Source: Bacteroidota bacterium (GTDB lineage: Bacteria > Bacteroidota > Bacteroidia > Bacteroidales > BM520). Taken from it: a stretch of DNA of 33,707 bases. The notes beneath the pieces are model-generated. The model was not told where the DNA came from. It made no database searches and worked only from the letters and a program-made list of their open reading frames with translations. The stretch lies in contig PDRJ01000013.1 of assembly GCA_002748065.1 (NCBI GenBank), positions 1 through 33,707 on the forward strand, read 5' to 3'. Below, one piece after another: positions 14,716-21,759 of the stretch. Position 1 is the first letter of the stretch, and each line of letters starts with the position of its first letter. The position numbers were made by a program, and so were the translations under genes.

Positions 14716-17700
14716 ATGAATGGGTTCGATATTATAGAACAGAAGTTACTTCGTTTTATACGGCGTTACTATTTCAATCGTGTAATACGTGGTCTGTTTT
14801 ACACGGTTTTTATTGCCATCGTCGCGTCATTGCTTTTGTTGCTGCTGGAGGATCGCCTTTGGATGGGGCGCATGGCGCGTATGTTGCTTTTCTGGGGTGC
14901 TTTAGTGATGATCGTAGGGGTGCTCCTCTTTTTTGTCGTTGTTCCCTTGTTGAAGGTTTTTCGCTTGGGAAAAAGTCTCTCTTTGCGACAGGCAGCTGTG
15001 CTTATTGGCCGTCACTTCCCGGAGGTGGATGACCGTTTGCTCAATACTTTGGAGTTGCAGGCCTTGATGGATAGGGGAGGGGAGGATTCTGATCTGTTGG
15101 CCGCTTCGATTGTGCAGAAGACAGAGGCATTACGTCCTGTCCCTTTTCACCTGGCGGTGGATCTTCGCAAGAACCTACGTTATCTGCGTTATGTGGTGCC
15201 GGCTGTTGCACTTTTTCTATTGGTCTTTTTGTTATGGCCCTCTTTTGTAACCCAGCCTGCAAAACGAATTATCCATTACGAGGAGGAGTTTTCTCGTCCG
15301 CTCCCATTTCATTTCCTGGTGTTGAACGACTCCCTGGAAGCCGTCCAACATAGCGATTTCACCCTGAAGGTTCAGGTGGAGGGGGCGTTGCTGCCTGAGG
15401 CGGTCTATGTGCTGCTTGGCAAGGTGAAATACCGTCTCACCGAGCTTTCGGAGGGTCGTTACATGTATCAATTTCGGAATATGGCGGGCGATCAGACGTT
15501 TCGTCTCTCTGCCGGGGAGGTCCTCTCCCCGCTTTATACCATTCGGGTCTACCCCAATCCGGTGTTGCTTGATTTTGAGGTGTCGGCCGACTTCCCCGCT
15601 TATACGGGACTGGAGGATCGACGTTGGTCCAGCCTTTCGGACCTGGAAGTGCCCGAAGGAACCAAGCTTACCGTGAAGTTCTATACCCGTGATTGTCGAG
15701 GTCTGAAGATTATTAGTGCCGATACTGTTAACCTGTTGGAGACGGTGGACCAGAATGTGGCCGTATGGTCTGAGACGATCCGTAAAAGTCGTTCGTTGGC
15801 AGTGGTCTCCTACAATGATTTTATGGTTAATCCCGATACGCTGGATTTCTTTATCGCCTCCATTCCCGATGCCTATCCCACCTTGACCCTCTCTGAGCGG
15901 AGTGACTCCCTGCTTACCCGTCATCTCTTTTTTGATGGCTTTATCCGAGATGATTATGGCTTCTCCTCGTTGCGTTTTCATTATCAACATCTGACGGGAG
16001 GAGACACCACCGGGGTTACCTGGTCGGAAGAGGTCTCGATCCTTCCCGGACAGTCAAGTCAGTCTTTTTTCCACTCCTTTAACCCTGAACAGCTTGTCAT
16101 GTTGCCGGGCGACCGCTTGTCTTACTACTTTGAGGTGTGTGATAACGACCCTATCCATGGCTACAAATGTGTGCAGTCGGCTCGTTACCTTTACGAACTT
16201 CCTTCCATGGAGGAGGTAGAGGAGATGGCCGAGGCTTCGGAAGATGCACTGTTGGAGGATATGAATGAGGCACTTATGGAGACCCGTTCCATTCGTAAGG
16301 AGTTGGAAGAGCTCTCTAAGAGTATGTTGGAGAATGCGGAGGTGACTTGGGAAGAGCAACAAAAGATAAGTGCCTTGATGGAACGCCAGCAGGATCTTCA
16401 GGAGGAGATGAAAACCTTGATGGAACAACAGCAGGCAATGAGTGAGCAAGAGTTGGAGTACAAGGATTTTGATCCGGCACTGTTGGAGAAGCAGCAGGAG
16501 GTACAGGCGCTTTTTGAAGAGCTGATGTCTGACGAGTTGAAGTCGCTCTTTGAGGAGGTGCAGGAGCTGATGGAGGAGATGGATAAAGAGCGTATGAGTG
16601 AGATGTTAGACGAGATGCAGCTTAGTAATGAGGAGCTGGAAGAGGAGTTGGATCGGACACTGGAGATGTTTAAGAAGTTGGAGGTGGAGAAGGATCTCTC
16701 CGACTATACGGATAAGTTGGAGCAGTTGGCTGAAGAGCAGCGTCAAAATGCTCAGGAAACGGAGCGCGCCCAGGGGGACTCCCTGCAGGATGCCCTGAAG
16801 AAGCAGGAGGAGCTCAACGAGCGTTTTGAGGAGCTTTCTCGCGATTTTGATGCCTTGAAGGAGAAGAATGATGCTTTGCGTCAGCCCTATCCCTTGGAGG
16901 ATCCCTCTTCGGATGAGGAGCAGGTGAAGCAGGATCAGCAGCAGGGGTTGCAACAGATGCAGCAAGGAAAGCAGAAGGCTTCTTCGGAGTCGCAGCAGCG
17001 TGCAGCAGATACCATGCAGCAGATGTCGGAGAAGATGAAGGGGATGATGGCCGGAGCACAGATGCAGCAGATGGCTGAAGATGCTCGCTCCCTTCGCCAG
17101 ACGCTGGATAACCTCGTGCAACTCTCCTTTATGCAGGAGGATCTTATGGCAGCTTTGGCGGTAATGAAGCGTAGTGATCCTGCCTATGTTGAACTTATCC
17201 GCGATCAGAATAGCATTCGTGCCAGCTTGGAGGTGGTGAAGGATAGCCTTCAGGCCCTGGGAAAACGACAGTTGGCCATTCGCCCCTTTATCATGGATAA
17301 GATCAATGAATTGAATGGTTATATGGCTACCTCCATAACCTTTCTTACCGAGTATCGCATCTCTTTGGCATTAAAGGATCAGCAGTATGGCATGACGGCC
17401 ATGAATGACCTGGCGTTGCTTTTGTCGGAGGCCATGGATCAGATGCAGCAGCAGATGCAGTCCATGTCCGGGGGTGGAGAGTCCAGCTCTTCTTGTCCCT
17501 CATCGGGGGGTGGCAAGGAGGGATCGATGGATGTTTCCACCATGCGGCAGCTTCAGGAGCAGCTCAACAAGCAGCTTGAGGAGTTGCAGCAGGGGATGAA
17601 GTCCGGGCAGCAGGGTGGGGGATCGCAAGGAATGAGTGAAAAGCTTGCCCGGGCCGCTGCTCAGCAGATGGCCATCCGTCAACAGTTGCAACAGATGGCC

Positions 17701-18060
17701 GACCAAATGATGGAGGAGCAGGGAAAGGTCTCCGGAAATATGCGGCGTATGATCCAGGAGATGGAGCAGAATGAGACAGATATGGTAAATAAACGCATCA
17801 CCCAGGCTACCCTAAACCGCCAAAAGGATATTGTAAATCGTCTGTTGCAGAGCGAGAGGGCAGAGCAGCAGCGGGAGAAGGAGGAGAAACGTAAGTCCAA
17901 AGAGGTTAAAGAGCAGAAGTACAGCAACCCGACAACCTTAGAGGCGTACGAGAAAAATCGGGAGAAGGAGGTGGAGATGTTGAAGACCATTCCTCCTGCG
18001 TTGCATCCCTTTTTCCGCACCAAGGTAAATGATTACTTTTACCGTGTGCAGGGGAATTAG
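14716..18060 (+). CDS. DUF4175-type large membrane-anchored coiled-coil protein
   Basis: 1114 residues from ATG 14716; a TTG two codons earlier is open but less likely. The N-terminus has two close membrane helices (about 25-45 and 55-80) and a third near 150-172, followed by about 330 residues of mixed, probably beta-rich extracytoplasmic sequence. From about residue 490 to the end it is a long Glu/Gln/Met-rich coiled coil (EEMKTLMEQQQAMSEQ, QQMQQQMQSMSGGG) with a Ser/Gly-rich break near 920-930. Size, topology and position before ybeY and mnmG match a conserved but uncharacterised Bacteroidota protein annotated as DUF4175. Its function is not known. The stop codon is directly followed by the -7 box of ybeY. 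Confidence 0.82.
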   Translation: MNGFDIIEQKLLRFIRRYYFNRVIRGLFYTVFIAIVASLLLLLLEDRLWMGRMARMLLFWGALVMIVGVLLFFVVVPLLKVFRLGKSLSLRQAAVLIGRHFPEVDDRLLNTLELQALMDRGGEDSDLLAASIVQKTEALRPVPFHLAVDLRKNLRYLRYVVPAVALFLLVFLLWPSFVTQPAKRIIHYEEEFSRPLPFHFLVLNDSLEAVQHSDFTLKVQVEGALLPEAVYVLLGKVKYRLTELSEGRYMYQFRNMAGDQTFRLSAGEVLSPLYTIRVYPNPVLLDFEVSADFPAYTGLEDRRWSSLSDLEVPEGTKLTVKFYTRDCRGLKIISADTVNLLETVDQNVAVWSETIRKSRSLAVVSYNDFMVNPDTLDFFIASIPDAYPTLTLSERSDSLLTRHLFFDGFIRDDYGFSSLRFHYQHLTGGDTTGVTWSEEVSILPGQSSQSFFHSFNPEQLVMLPGDRLSYYFEVCDNDPIHGYKCVQSARYLYELPSMEEVEEMAEASEDALLEDMNEALMETRSIRKELEELSKSMLENAEVTWEEQQKISALMERQQDLQEEMKTLMEQQQAMSEQELEYKDFDPALLEKQQEVQALFEELMSDELKSLFEEVQELMEEMDKERMSEMLDEMQLSNEELEEELDRTLEMFKKLEVEKDLSDYTDKLEQLAEEQRQNAQETERAQGDSLQDALKKQEELNERFEELSRDFDALKEKNDALRQPYPLEDPSSDEEQVKQDQQQGLQQMQQGKQKASSESQQRAADTMQQMSEKMKGMMAGAQMQQMAEDARSLRQTLDNLVQLSFMQEDLMAALAVMKRSDPAYVELIRDQNSIRASLEVVKDSLQALGKRQLAIRPFIMDKINELNGYMATSITFLTEYRISLALKDQQYGMTAMNDLALLLSEAMDQMQQQMQSMSGGGESSSSCPSSGGGKEGSMDVSTMRQLQEQLNKQLEELQQGMKSGQQGGGSQGMSEKLARAAAQQMAIRQQLQQMADQMMEEQGKVSGNMRRMIQEMEQNETDMVNKRITQATLNRQKDIVNRLLQSERAEQQREKEEKRKSKEVKEQKYSNPTTLEAYEKNREKEVEMLKTIPPALHPFFRTKVNDYFYRVQGN

Positions 18061-18068
18061 TAACTTTG
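18037..18068 (+). promoter_or_regulatory. Candidate ybeY promoter, near-leaderless
   Basis: TAACTTTG (18061-18068) is an exact TAnnTTTG box directly after the upstream stop codon; TTTT (18037-18040) lies 20 bp upstream as a 3/4 match to TTTG. Transcription would start about at the ATG (18075), giving little or no leader. Confidence 0.5.
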
Positions 18069-18074
18069 CGCCCT

Positions 18075-18509
18075 ATGGGTAAGATTCTTTTCTTCAATGA
18101 GGATATCCGCTATCGGTTGCGGAAAATTCGTCTGCTTCGGGCGTGGCTTTTTGCCGTGTTTCATCGTGAAGGGTTTGAGGTAGGTGCCGTAAATTTTATC
18201 TTCTGTAGCGATCGTTACTTATATGATCTTAATGTGAAGTATTTGGCACATGATACCTTGACGGATACCATCACATTCTCTTATTATTCTGATAATGAGC
18301 CTGTTAGTGGTGATGTGTTCATCTCTTATGAGCGTGTAAAAGAGAATGCAAAGGCGTTGGGTATTGCCGTGGAAGAGGAGGTGTTGCGCCTGTTGGTTCA
18401 TGGTGCATTGCATCTGTGTGGCTATAATGATAAATCGGTGGAGGAGAAGCGTATTATGACGAAGAAGGAAGATGATTATATGCTATTATATAGGGAGTTA
18501 AGTGTGTAG
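18075..18509 (+). CDS. ybeY: Endoribonuclease YbeY (rRNA maturation factor)
   Basis: 144 residues. The metal-binding region reads HGALHLCGYNDK (His109, His113, Asp119), the Bacteroidota form of the H-x3-H-x5-H motif with Asp in place of the third His. TDTITFSY and GDVFIS are further family motifs. YbeY is a metal-dependent RNase acting in 16S rRNA 3'-end maturation and ribosome quality control. The ATG at 18075 is chosen over an in-frame TTG at 18066 because that TTG lies inside the promoter -7 box. The stop codon overlaps a parS-like site, and mnmG follows after 21 nt. Confidence 0.93.
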   Translation: MGKILFFNEDIRYRLRKIRLLRAWLFAVFHREGFEVGAVNFIFCSDRYLYDLNVKYLAHDTLTDTITFSYYSDNEPVSGDVFISYERVKENAKALGIAVEEEVLRLLVHGALHLCGYNDKSVEEKRIMTKKEDDYMLLYRELSV

Positions 18510-18523
18510 TTTCACGTGGAACA
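18508..18523. other. parS-like ParB-binding site, upstream of mnmG
   Basis: AGTTTCACGTGGAACA; its reverse complement, TGTTCCACGTGAAACT, differs from the canonical parS TGTTCCACGTGAAACA at one base. It overlaps the ybeY stop codon and lies 8 nt before the mnmG ATG. A second near-palindromic site follows mnmG. Confidence 0.75.
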
Positions 18524-18530
18524 CGTTGTT

Positions 18531-20402
18531 ATGAGCGAAATGTTTGATGTTATTGTGGTCGGGGGTGGCCATGCGGGTTGTGAGGCTGCTGCCGCAGCGG
18601 CAAATATGGGGAGTAAAACCCTTTTGGTGACCATGAATCGAAATGCGGTGGCAGCAATGTCTTGTAACCCTGCAATGGGGGGAGTGGCAAAGGGTCAAAT
18701 TGTGCGGGAGATAGATGCCTTGGGAGGCCTTTCCGGCATTGTGACGGATCATACCATGATCCAATTCCGCATGTTGAACCGCTCCAAAGGGCCGGCCATG
18801 TGGAGCCCGCGCGCTCAGTCGGATCGTATGCGCTTTAGCATGAAGTGGCGAGAGCTGCTGGAAGGGATTCCTCTGCTCTCTTTTCGGGAGGATCTGGTTA
18901 CCGCTTTGGTGGTGGAGGAGGGTGTCGTGAAGGGGGTTAAGACCCGTTTGGGGTGCTCCTTCGCCGCGAAAAGTGTGATTCTGACCAATGGCACTTTCCT
19001 GAACGGTATTATTCATGTGGGAACACAATCCTTTGCCGGAGGGCGTATGGGCGACACCGCTTCTCAGGGGCTTACAGAGCAACTGAATGCCCTTGGTTTT
19101 CGCTCCGAACGCTTGAAAACCGGTACGCCTGTACGGGTGGATGGCCGTACCATCGCCTATGAGAAATTAATCGAGCAGCAAGGGGATGCTCTCCCCGGAC
19201 GCTTCTCCTATACCGAGACCCCTCCTCTGTCGTCCCAACGCTCCTGCTTTATTGCCCATACCAATGAGGAGGTTCATGCTGTGTTGGAACGGGGCTTTGA
19301 TGACTCTCCCATGTATCAGGGACGGATCAAAGGAACCGGACCCCGTTATTGCCCCTCCATTGAGGATAAACTTACCCGCTTCCCGGATCGGATCTCCCAT
19401 CAGCTCTTTGTGGAGCCCGAGGGATGGGATACGGTAGAGGTCTATGTGAATGGGTTTAGCAGTTCTCTTCCGGAGGCCATACAGCTGCGTGCCCTGCAAA
19501 AAGTTCCGGGATTTGAAAAGGCGCGGATCTTTCGTCCGGGCTATGCCATCGAATATGACTATTTTCCCCCGATTCAGCTGAAGTATACCCTGGAGACTCG
19601 CTTGGTGGAAAACCTCTATTTTGCGGGCCAGATTAACGGTACCACCGGCTATGAGGAGGCCGCAGGGCAGGGGCTGATGGCCGGAATAAATGCGCACCTG
19701 AAGAATCACCAACAAGCTCCCTTTATCCTAAAAAGATCCGATGCCTATATCGGGGTACTTATCGATGACTTGATCACAAAAGGGGTGGATGAGCCCTATC
19801 GAATGTTCACCTCCCGGGCAGAGTTTCGTATTCTCTTGCGTCAGGATAATGCCGATTTGAGGCTTACTCCTCTTGCCCATGCGTTGGGCCTTGCTTCTGA
19901 AGATCGCTTGAGGAGGGTTGAAGCTAAACAGGAGAAGATGGATCAGTTGATGGCCTTTCTCCGTGCCCACGCTGTGCGTCCGGAGGAGATGGATGCGGTT
20001 CTTCTTTCGTTGCAGACCCCTCCCTTGCGTGAGCCTCAGCGGATGGCCTCCCTCTTATTGCGCCCCCAGGTGGGAATAGGGGATCTTTTGAAGGGTAGTG
20101 CCTCCCTGCGTGGCTTTGTGGAGCGTGCCATAGATAATGACCTGGAGGTGCTCGAAGAGGTGGAGATCCTTGTAAAGTATGAGGGCTACATCAAGAAGGA
20201 GCAGGATATGGTCGATAAGCTGGCGAATATGGAAGACCTTCCCCTCCGTGCAGATTTTGACTACGAGCATCTACACAGCTTGTCGTCGGAGGCGCGGGAA
20301 AAACTTATGGCCGTGCGACCTACTACCATTGGTCAAGCTTCACGCATAAGCGGGGTTTCCCCCTCCGATATCTCCGTGCTTTTGGTTTACCTGGGGAAAT
20401 AA
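18531..20402 (+). CDS. mnmG: tRNA uridine-5-carboxymethylaminomethyl modification enzyme MnmG
   Basis: 623 residues from ATG 18531 ([20 protein letters not shown]); an in-frame GTG at 18516 lies inside the parS-like site and is unlikely. The FAD-binding loop GGGHAG (11-16) is followed by the two MnmG signatures, [22 protein letters not shown] and [19 protein letters not shown], and by the C-terminal helical domain ending [18 protein letters not shown]. With MnmE it installs the cmnm5 group on the wobble uridine of certain tRNAs. Formerly named gidA, it is close to the replication origin in many bacteria, which fits the flanking parS-like sites. It probably shares a transcript with ybeY. Confidence 0.97.
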   Translation: MSEMFDVIVVGGGHAGCEAAAAAANMGSKTLLVTMNRNAVAAMSCNPAMGGVAKGQIVREIDALGGLSGIVTDHTMIQFRMLNRSKGPAMWSPRAQSDRMRFSMKWRELLEGIPLLSFREDLVTALVVEEGVVKGVKTRLGCSFAAKSVILTNGTFLNGIIHVGTQSFAGGRMGDTASQGLTEQLNALGFRSERLKTGTPVRVDGRTIAYEKLIEQQGDALPGRFSYTETPPLSSQRSCFIAHTNEEVHAVLERGFDDSPMYQGRIKGTGPRYCPSIEDKLTRFPDRISHQLFVEPEGWDTVEVYVNGFSSSLPEAIQLRALQKVPGFEKARIFRPGYAIEYDYFPPIQLKYTLETRLVENLYFAGQINGTTGYEEAAGQGLMAGINAHLKNHQQAPFILKRSDAYIGVLIDDLITKGVDEPYRMFTSRAEFRILLRQDNADLRLTPLAHALGLASEDRLRRVEAKQEKMDQLMAFLRAHAVRPEEMDAVLLSLQTPPLREPQRMASLLLRPQVGIGDLLKGSASLRGFVERAIDNDLEVLEEVEILVKYEGYIKKEQDMVDKLANMEDLPLRADFDYEHLHSLSSEAREKLMAVRPTTIGQASRISGVSPSDISVLLVYLGK

Positions 20403-20409
20403 GTTGAAT

Positions 20410-20425
20410 GGTTTCACGTGAAACG
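20410..20425. other. parS-like ParB-binding site, downstream of mnmG
   Basis: The 14-bp perfect palindrome GTTTCACGTGAAAC (20411-20424) is the core of the consensus TGTTTCACGTGAAACA; only the two outermost bases differ. It lies in the 25-bp gap between mnmG and the methyltransferase gene, with no coding constraint on the core. Confidence 0.8.
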
Positions 20426-20427
20426 AT

Positions 20428-21318
20428 ATGATGAAAAGATTGAATAACTGTCCTTTATGCTTCGCCGAGGCGATAAAGCCCTATCTTCAGGTGGAGGATC
20501 ATTTCCTCTCCAAGGAGGTTTTTGTTATCCATAGGTGTGAAGCATGTGGCTTCCGGTTTACCAATCCTCGTCCGCAGTCGGAGCAACTGGCCGCGTACTA
20601 TAAGTCGGATGCCTATATTGCCCACTCCAATACCCATAAGGGGATGGTGGCAAAAATTTACCAGTGGGTGCGAAAACGAACCATCCGAAAAAAGGTTGCA
20701 CGCTTGAGAGGGGAGGAGCTGCATGGAGATCTGCTGGATATTGGTTGTGCCACCGGAGAGTTTCTGCACGCTTTTCAACAGCATGGATGGACCGTTGCCG
20801 GGATAGAGCCAGATCAGGATGCAGCCTCCTATGCACGTACCCATTACGGTTTGTCTGTTTACCCGGAGGCGCAGCTGGACCATCTCCCCGATGCCTCTTT
20901 CGATTTGATAACCATGTGGCACGTGTTGGAACATGTGGAGGCATTTCGCCAAAGAATGGAGACGGTTATTCGCCTCTTGAAACCAGGGGGTAGGGTGGTT
21001 ATTGCGGTTCCCAATCCCGACTCCTATGATGCCCGTCATTATGGTTCTTTCTGGGCAGCTTGGGATGTGCCCCGTCATCTCTCTCATTTCTCCCAAGACG
21101 ATATGCATGCCCTTTGCGTGGATCAGTTGGGATTAGAGGCACGCTCTATCCACCCCATGCCCTTTGACTCTTTTTATGTGAGTATGCTTAGCGAGAAATA
21201 TCGGGGAAAGCCCTTGGGTTTTGTCCGAGCCATTTTTGTGGGTCTTTTTTCCAACCTTTCTGCTATTCGAAGTGGAGAATACTCCAGTTTGACCTATGTT
21301 TTTCGAAAATCGAGGTAA
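20428..21318 (+). CDS. Class I SAM-dependent methyltransferase with N-terminal zinc ribbon
   Basis: 296 residues. Two CxxC pairs (Cys8/Cys11 in CPLC, Cys37/Cys40 in CEAC) form a zinc-ribbon-like module, followed by GFRFTNPRP. SAM motif I is LLDIGCATGEF (about 102-112), with an acidic residue in GIEPD, then FDLITMWHVLEHV and LLKPGGRVVIAVPNPDS. This architecture is common in methyltransferases of unknown or glycan-related substrate; the substrate here cannot be told. ATG codons at 20428 and 20431 are both possible starts. It lies just after mnmG and the second parS-like site, probably in the same transcript. Confidence 0.88.
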   Translation: MMKRLNNCPLCFAEAIKPYLQVEDHFLSKEVFVIHRCEACGFRFTNPRPQSEQLAAYYKSDAYIAHSNTHKGMVAKIYQWVRKRTIRKKVARLRGEELHGDLLDIGCATGEFLHAFQQHGWTVAGIEPDQDAASYARTHYGLSVYPEAQLDHLPDASFDLITMWHVLEHVEAFRQRMETVIRLLKPGGRVVIAVPNPDSYDARHYGSFWAAWDVPRHLSHFSQDDMHALCVDQLGLEARSIHPMPFDSFYVSMLSEKYRGKPLGFVRAIFVGLFSNLSAIRSGEYSSLTYVFRKSR

Positions 21319-21494
21319 TTTCCTTCCTCCTAATCCATTTAAGGCGTTCTGCTGGCATTTGAGGGTTCGCTAGTATCTTATCCCTCGGTTTGTGAGAAAA
21401 TAGCTTAAAAGTTAAAATTGTTATAATTATCTGTTGTTCAGGTGTTTATGGTATTTTTTTTGGGGCTTTTTTGAGGTTATGGTGGCCTAGCTGG

Positions 21495-21574
21495 TGTCTG
21501 TCCATAAAGTTGAGGCTCCGAGCAACGTTCTATACAGCCTCTTCTCAAAAACCCCTGACGTTTATGGACAGGCA
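21495..21574 (+). repeat. Dispersed inverted-repeat element, copy R2 (internally deleted)
   Basis: An 80-bp element with good terminal inverted repeats: left TGTCTGTCCATAAAGTTGAG, right read inward TGCCTGTCCATAAACGTCAG. The interior (GTTCTATACAGCCTCTTCTC) matches the right part of R1 and R4, but the middle of the full-length form is missing, so it looks like an internal-deletion derivative. Confidence 0.75.
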
Positions 21575-21579
21575 CTACC

Positions 21580-21631
21580 TATACAAAAGTATAGTTTTTT
21601 ATGCAATCTTTAAACCCTATACTTTTGTATA
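21580..21631. promoter_or_regulatory. Perfect 15-bp inverted repeat made of two dyads
   Basis: TATACAAAAGTATAG and CTATACTTTTGTATA are exact reverse complements separated by 22 bp. Each arm is itself a dyad (TATAC-N4-GTATA). The layout suits two operator sites for a dimeric repressor about 130-180 bp upstream of the receptor gene, or a strong RNA hairpin. No regulator gene is adjacent. Confidence 0.45.
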
Positions 21632-21693
21632 ATCATACTGTTATGAACCTGTTCTAGATTTGCCTCATAAAAATAAATAACAATTATTAATCT

Positions 21694-21743
21694 GTCTGTC
21701 CATAACGTCAGGGTTTTGAGAGTCGGACTTTATAGACGGACTC
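21694..21743 (-). repeat. Dispersed inverted-repeat element, copy R3 (minimal form, reverse)
   Basis: A 50-bp element. Read on the minus strand it starts GTCCGTCTATAAAGTC and ends CCCTGACGTTATGGACAG, matching both ends of R2 with almost nothing between. TCAAAACCCTGACGTT is shared with the right end of R2. It lies 16 bp before the ATG of the receptor gene, so it is part of that gene's leader or promoter. Confidence 0.65.
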
Positions 21744-21759
21744 TAGTTCGCGTAAAAGA

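Larger units (their letters stand above)
21319..21759. other. Repeat-bearing intergenic region before the outer-membrane receptor gene
   Basis: A 441-bp AT-rich spacer. It holds repeat copies R2 (21495-21574) and R3 (21694-21743, opposite orientation) with a 15-bp perfect inverted repeat between them (21580-21631). No ORF of interest is seen. Clear Bacteroidota promoter elements for the downstream gene were not recognised. Confidence 0.7.

Noticed and set aside
14664..15032. A 122-codon plus-strand frame at the start of the DUF4175 gene
   Set aside because: It overlaps the real gene in another frame; the product has no recognisable features while the overlapped frame has family-like membrane helices.
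15232..15990. A 252-codon antisense frame within the DUF4175 gene
   Set aside because: Codon-bias shadow without domain motifs or a plausible start.
18516..18530. GTG at 18516 as the mnmG start
   Set aside because: It lies inside the parS-like site; ATG 18531 gives the canonical N-terminus just before the FAD-binding loop.
20915..20930. CACGTG in the methyltransferase gene as a parS site
   Set aside because: The flanks do not match parS; the hexamer alone is expected by chance.
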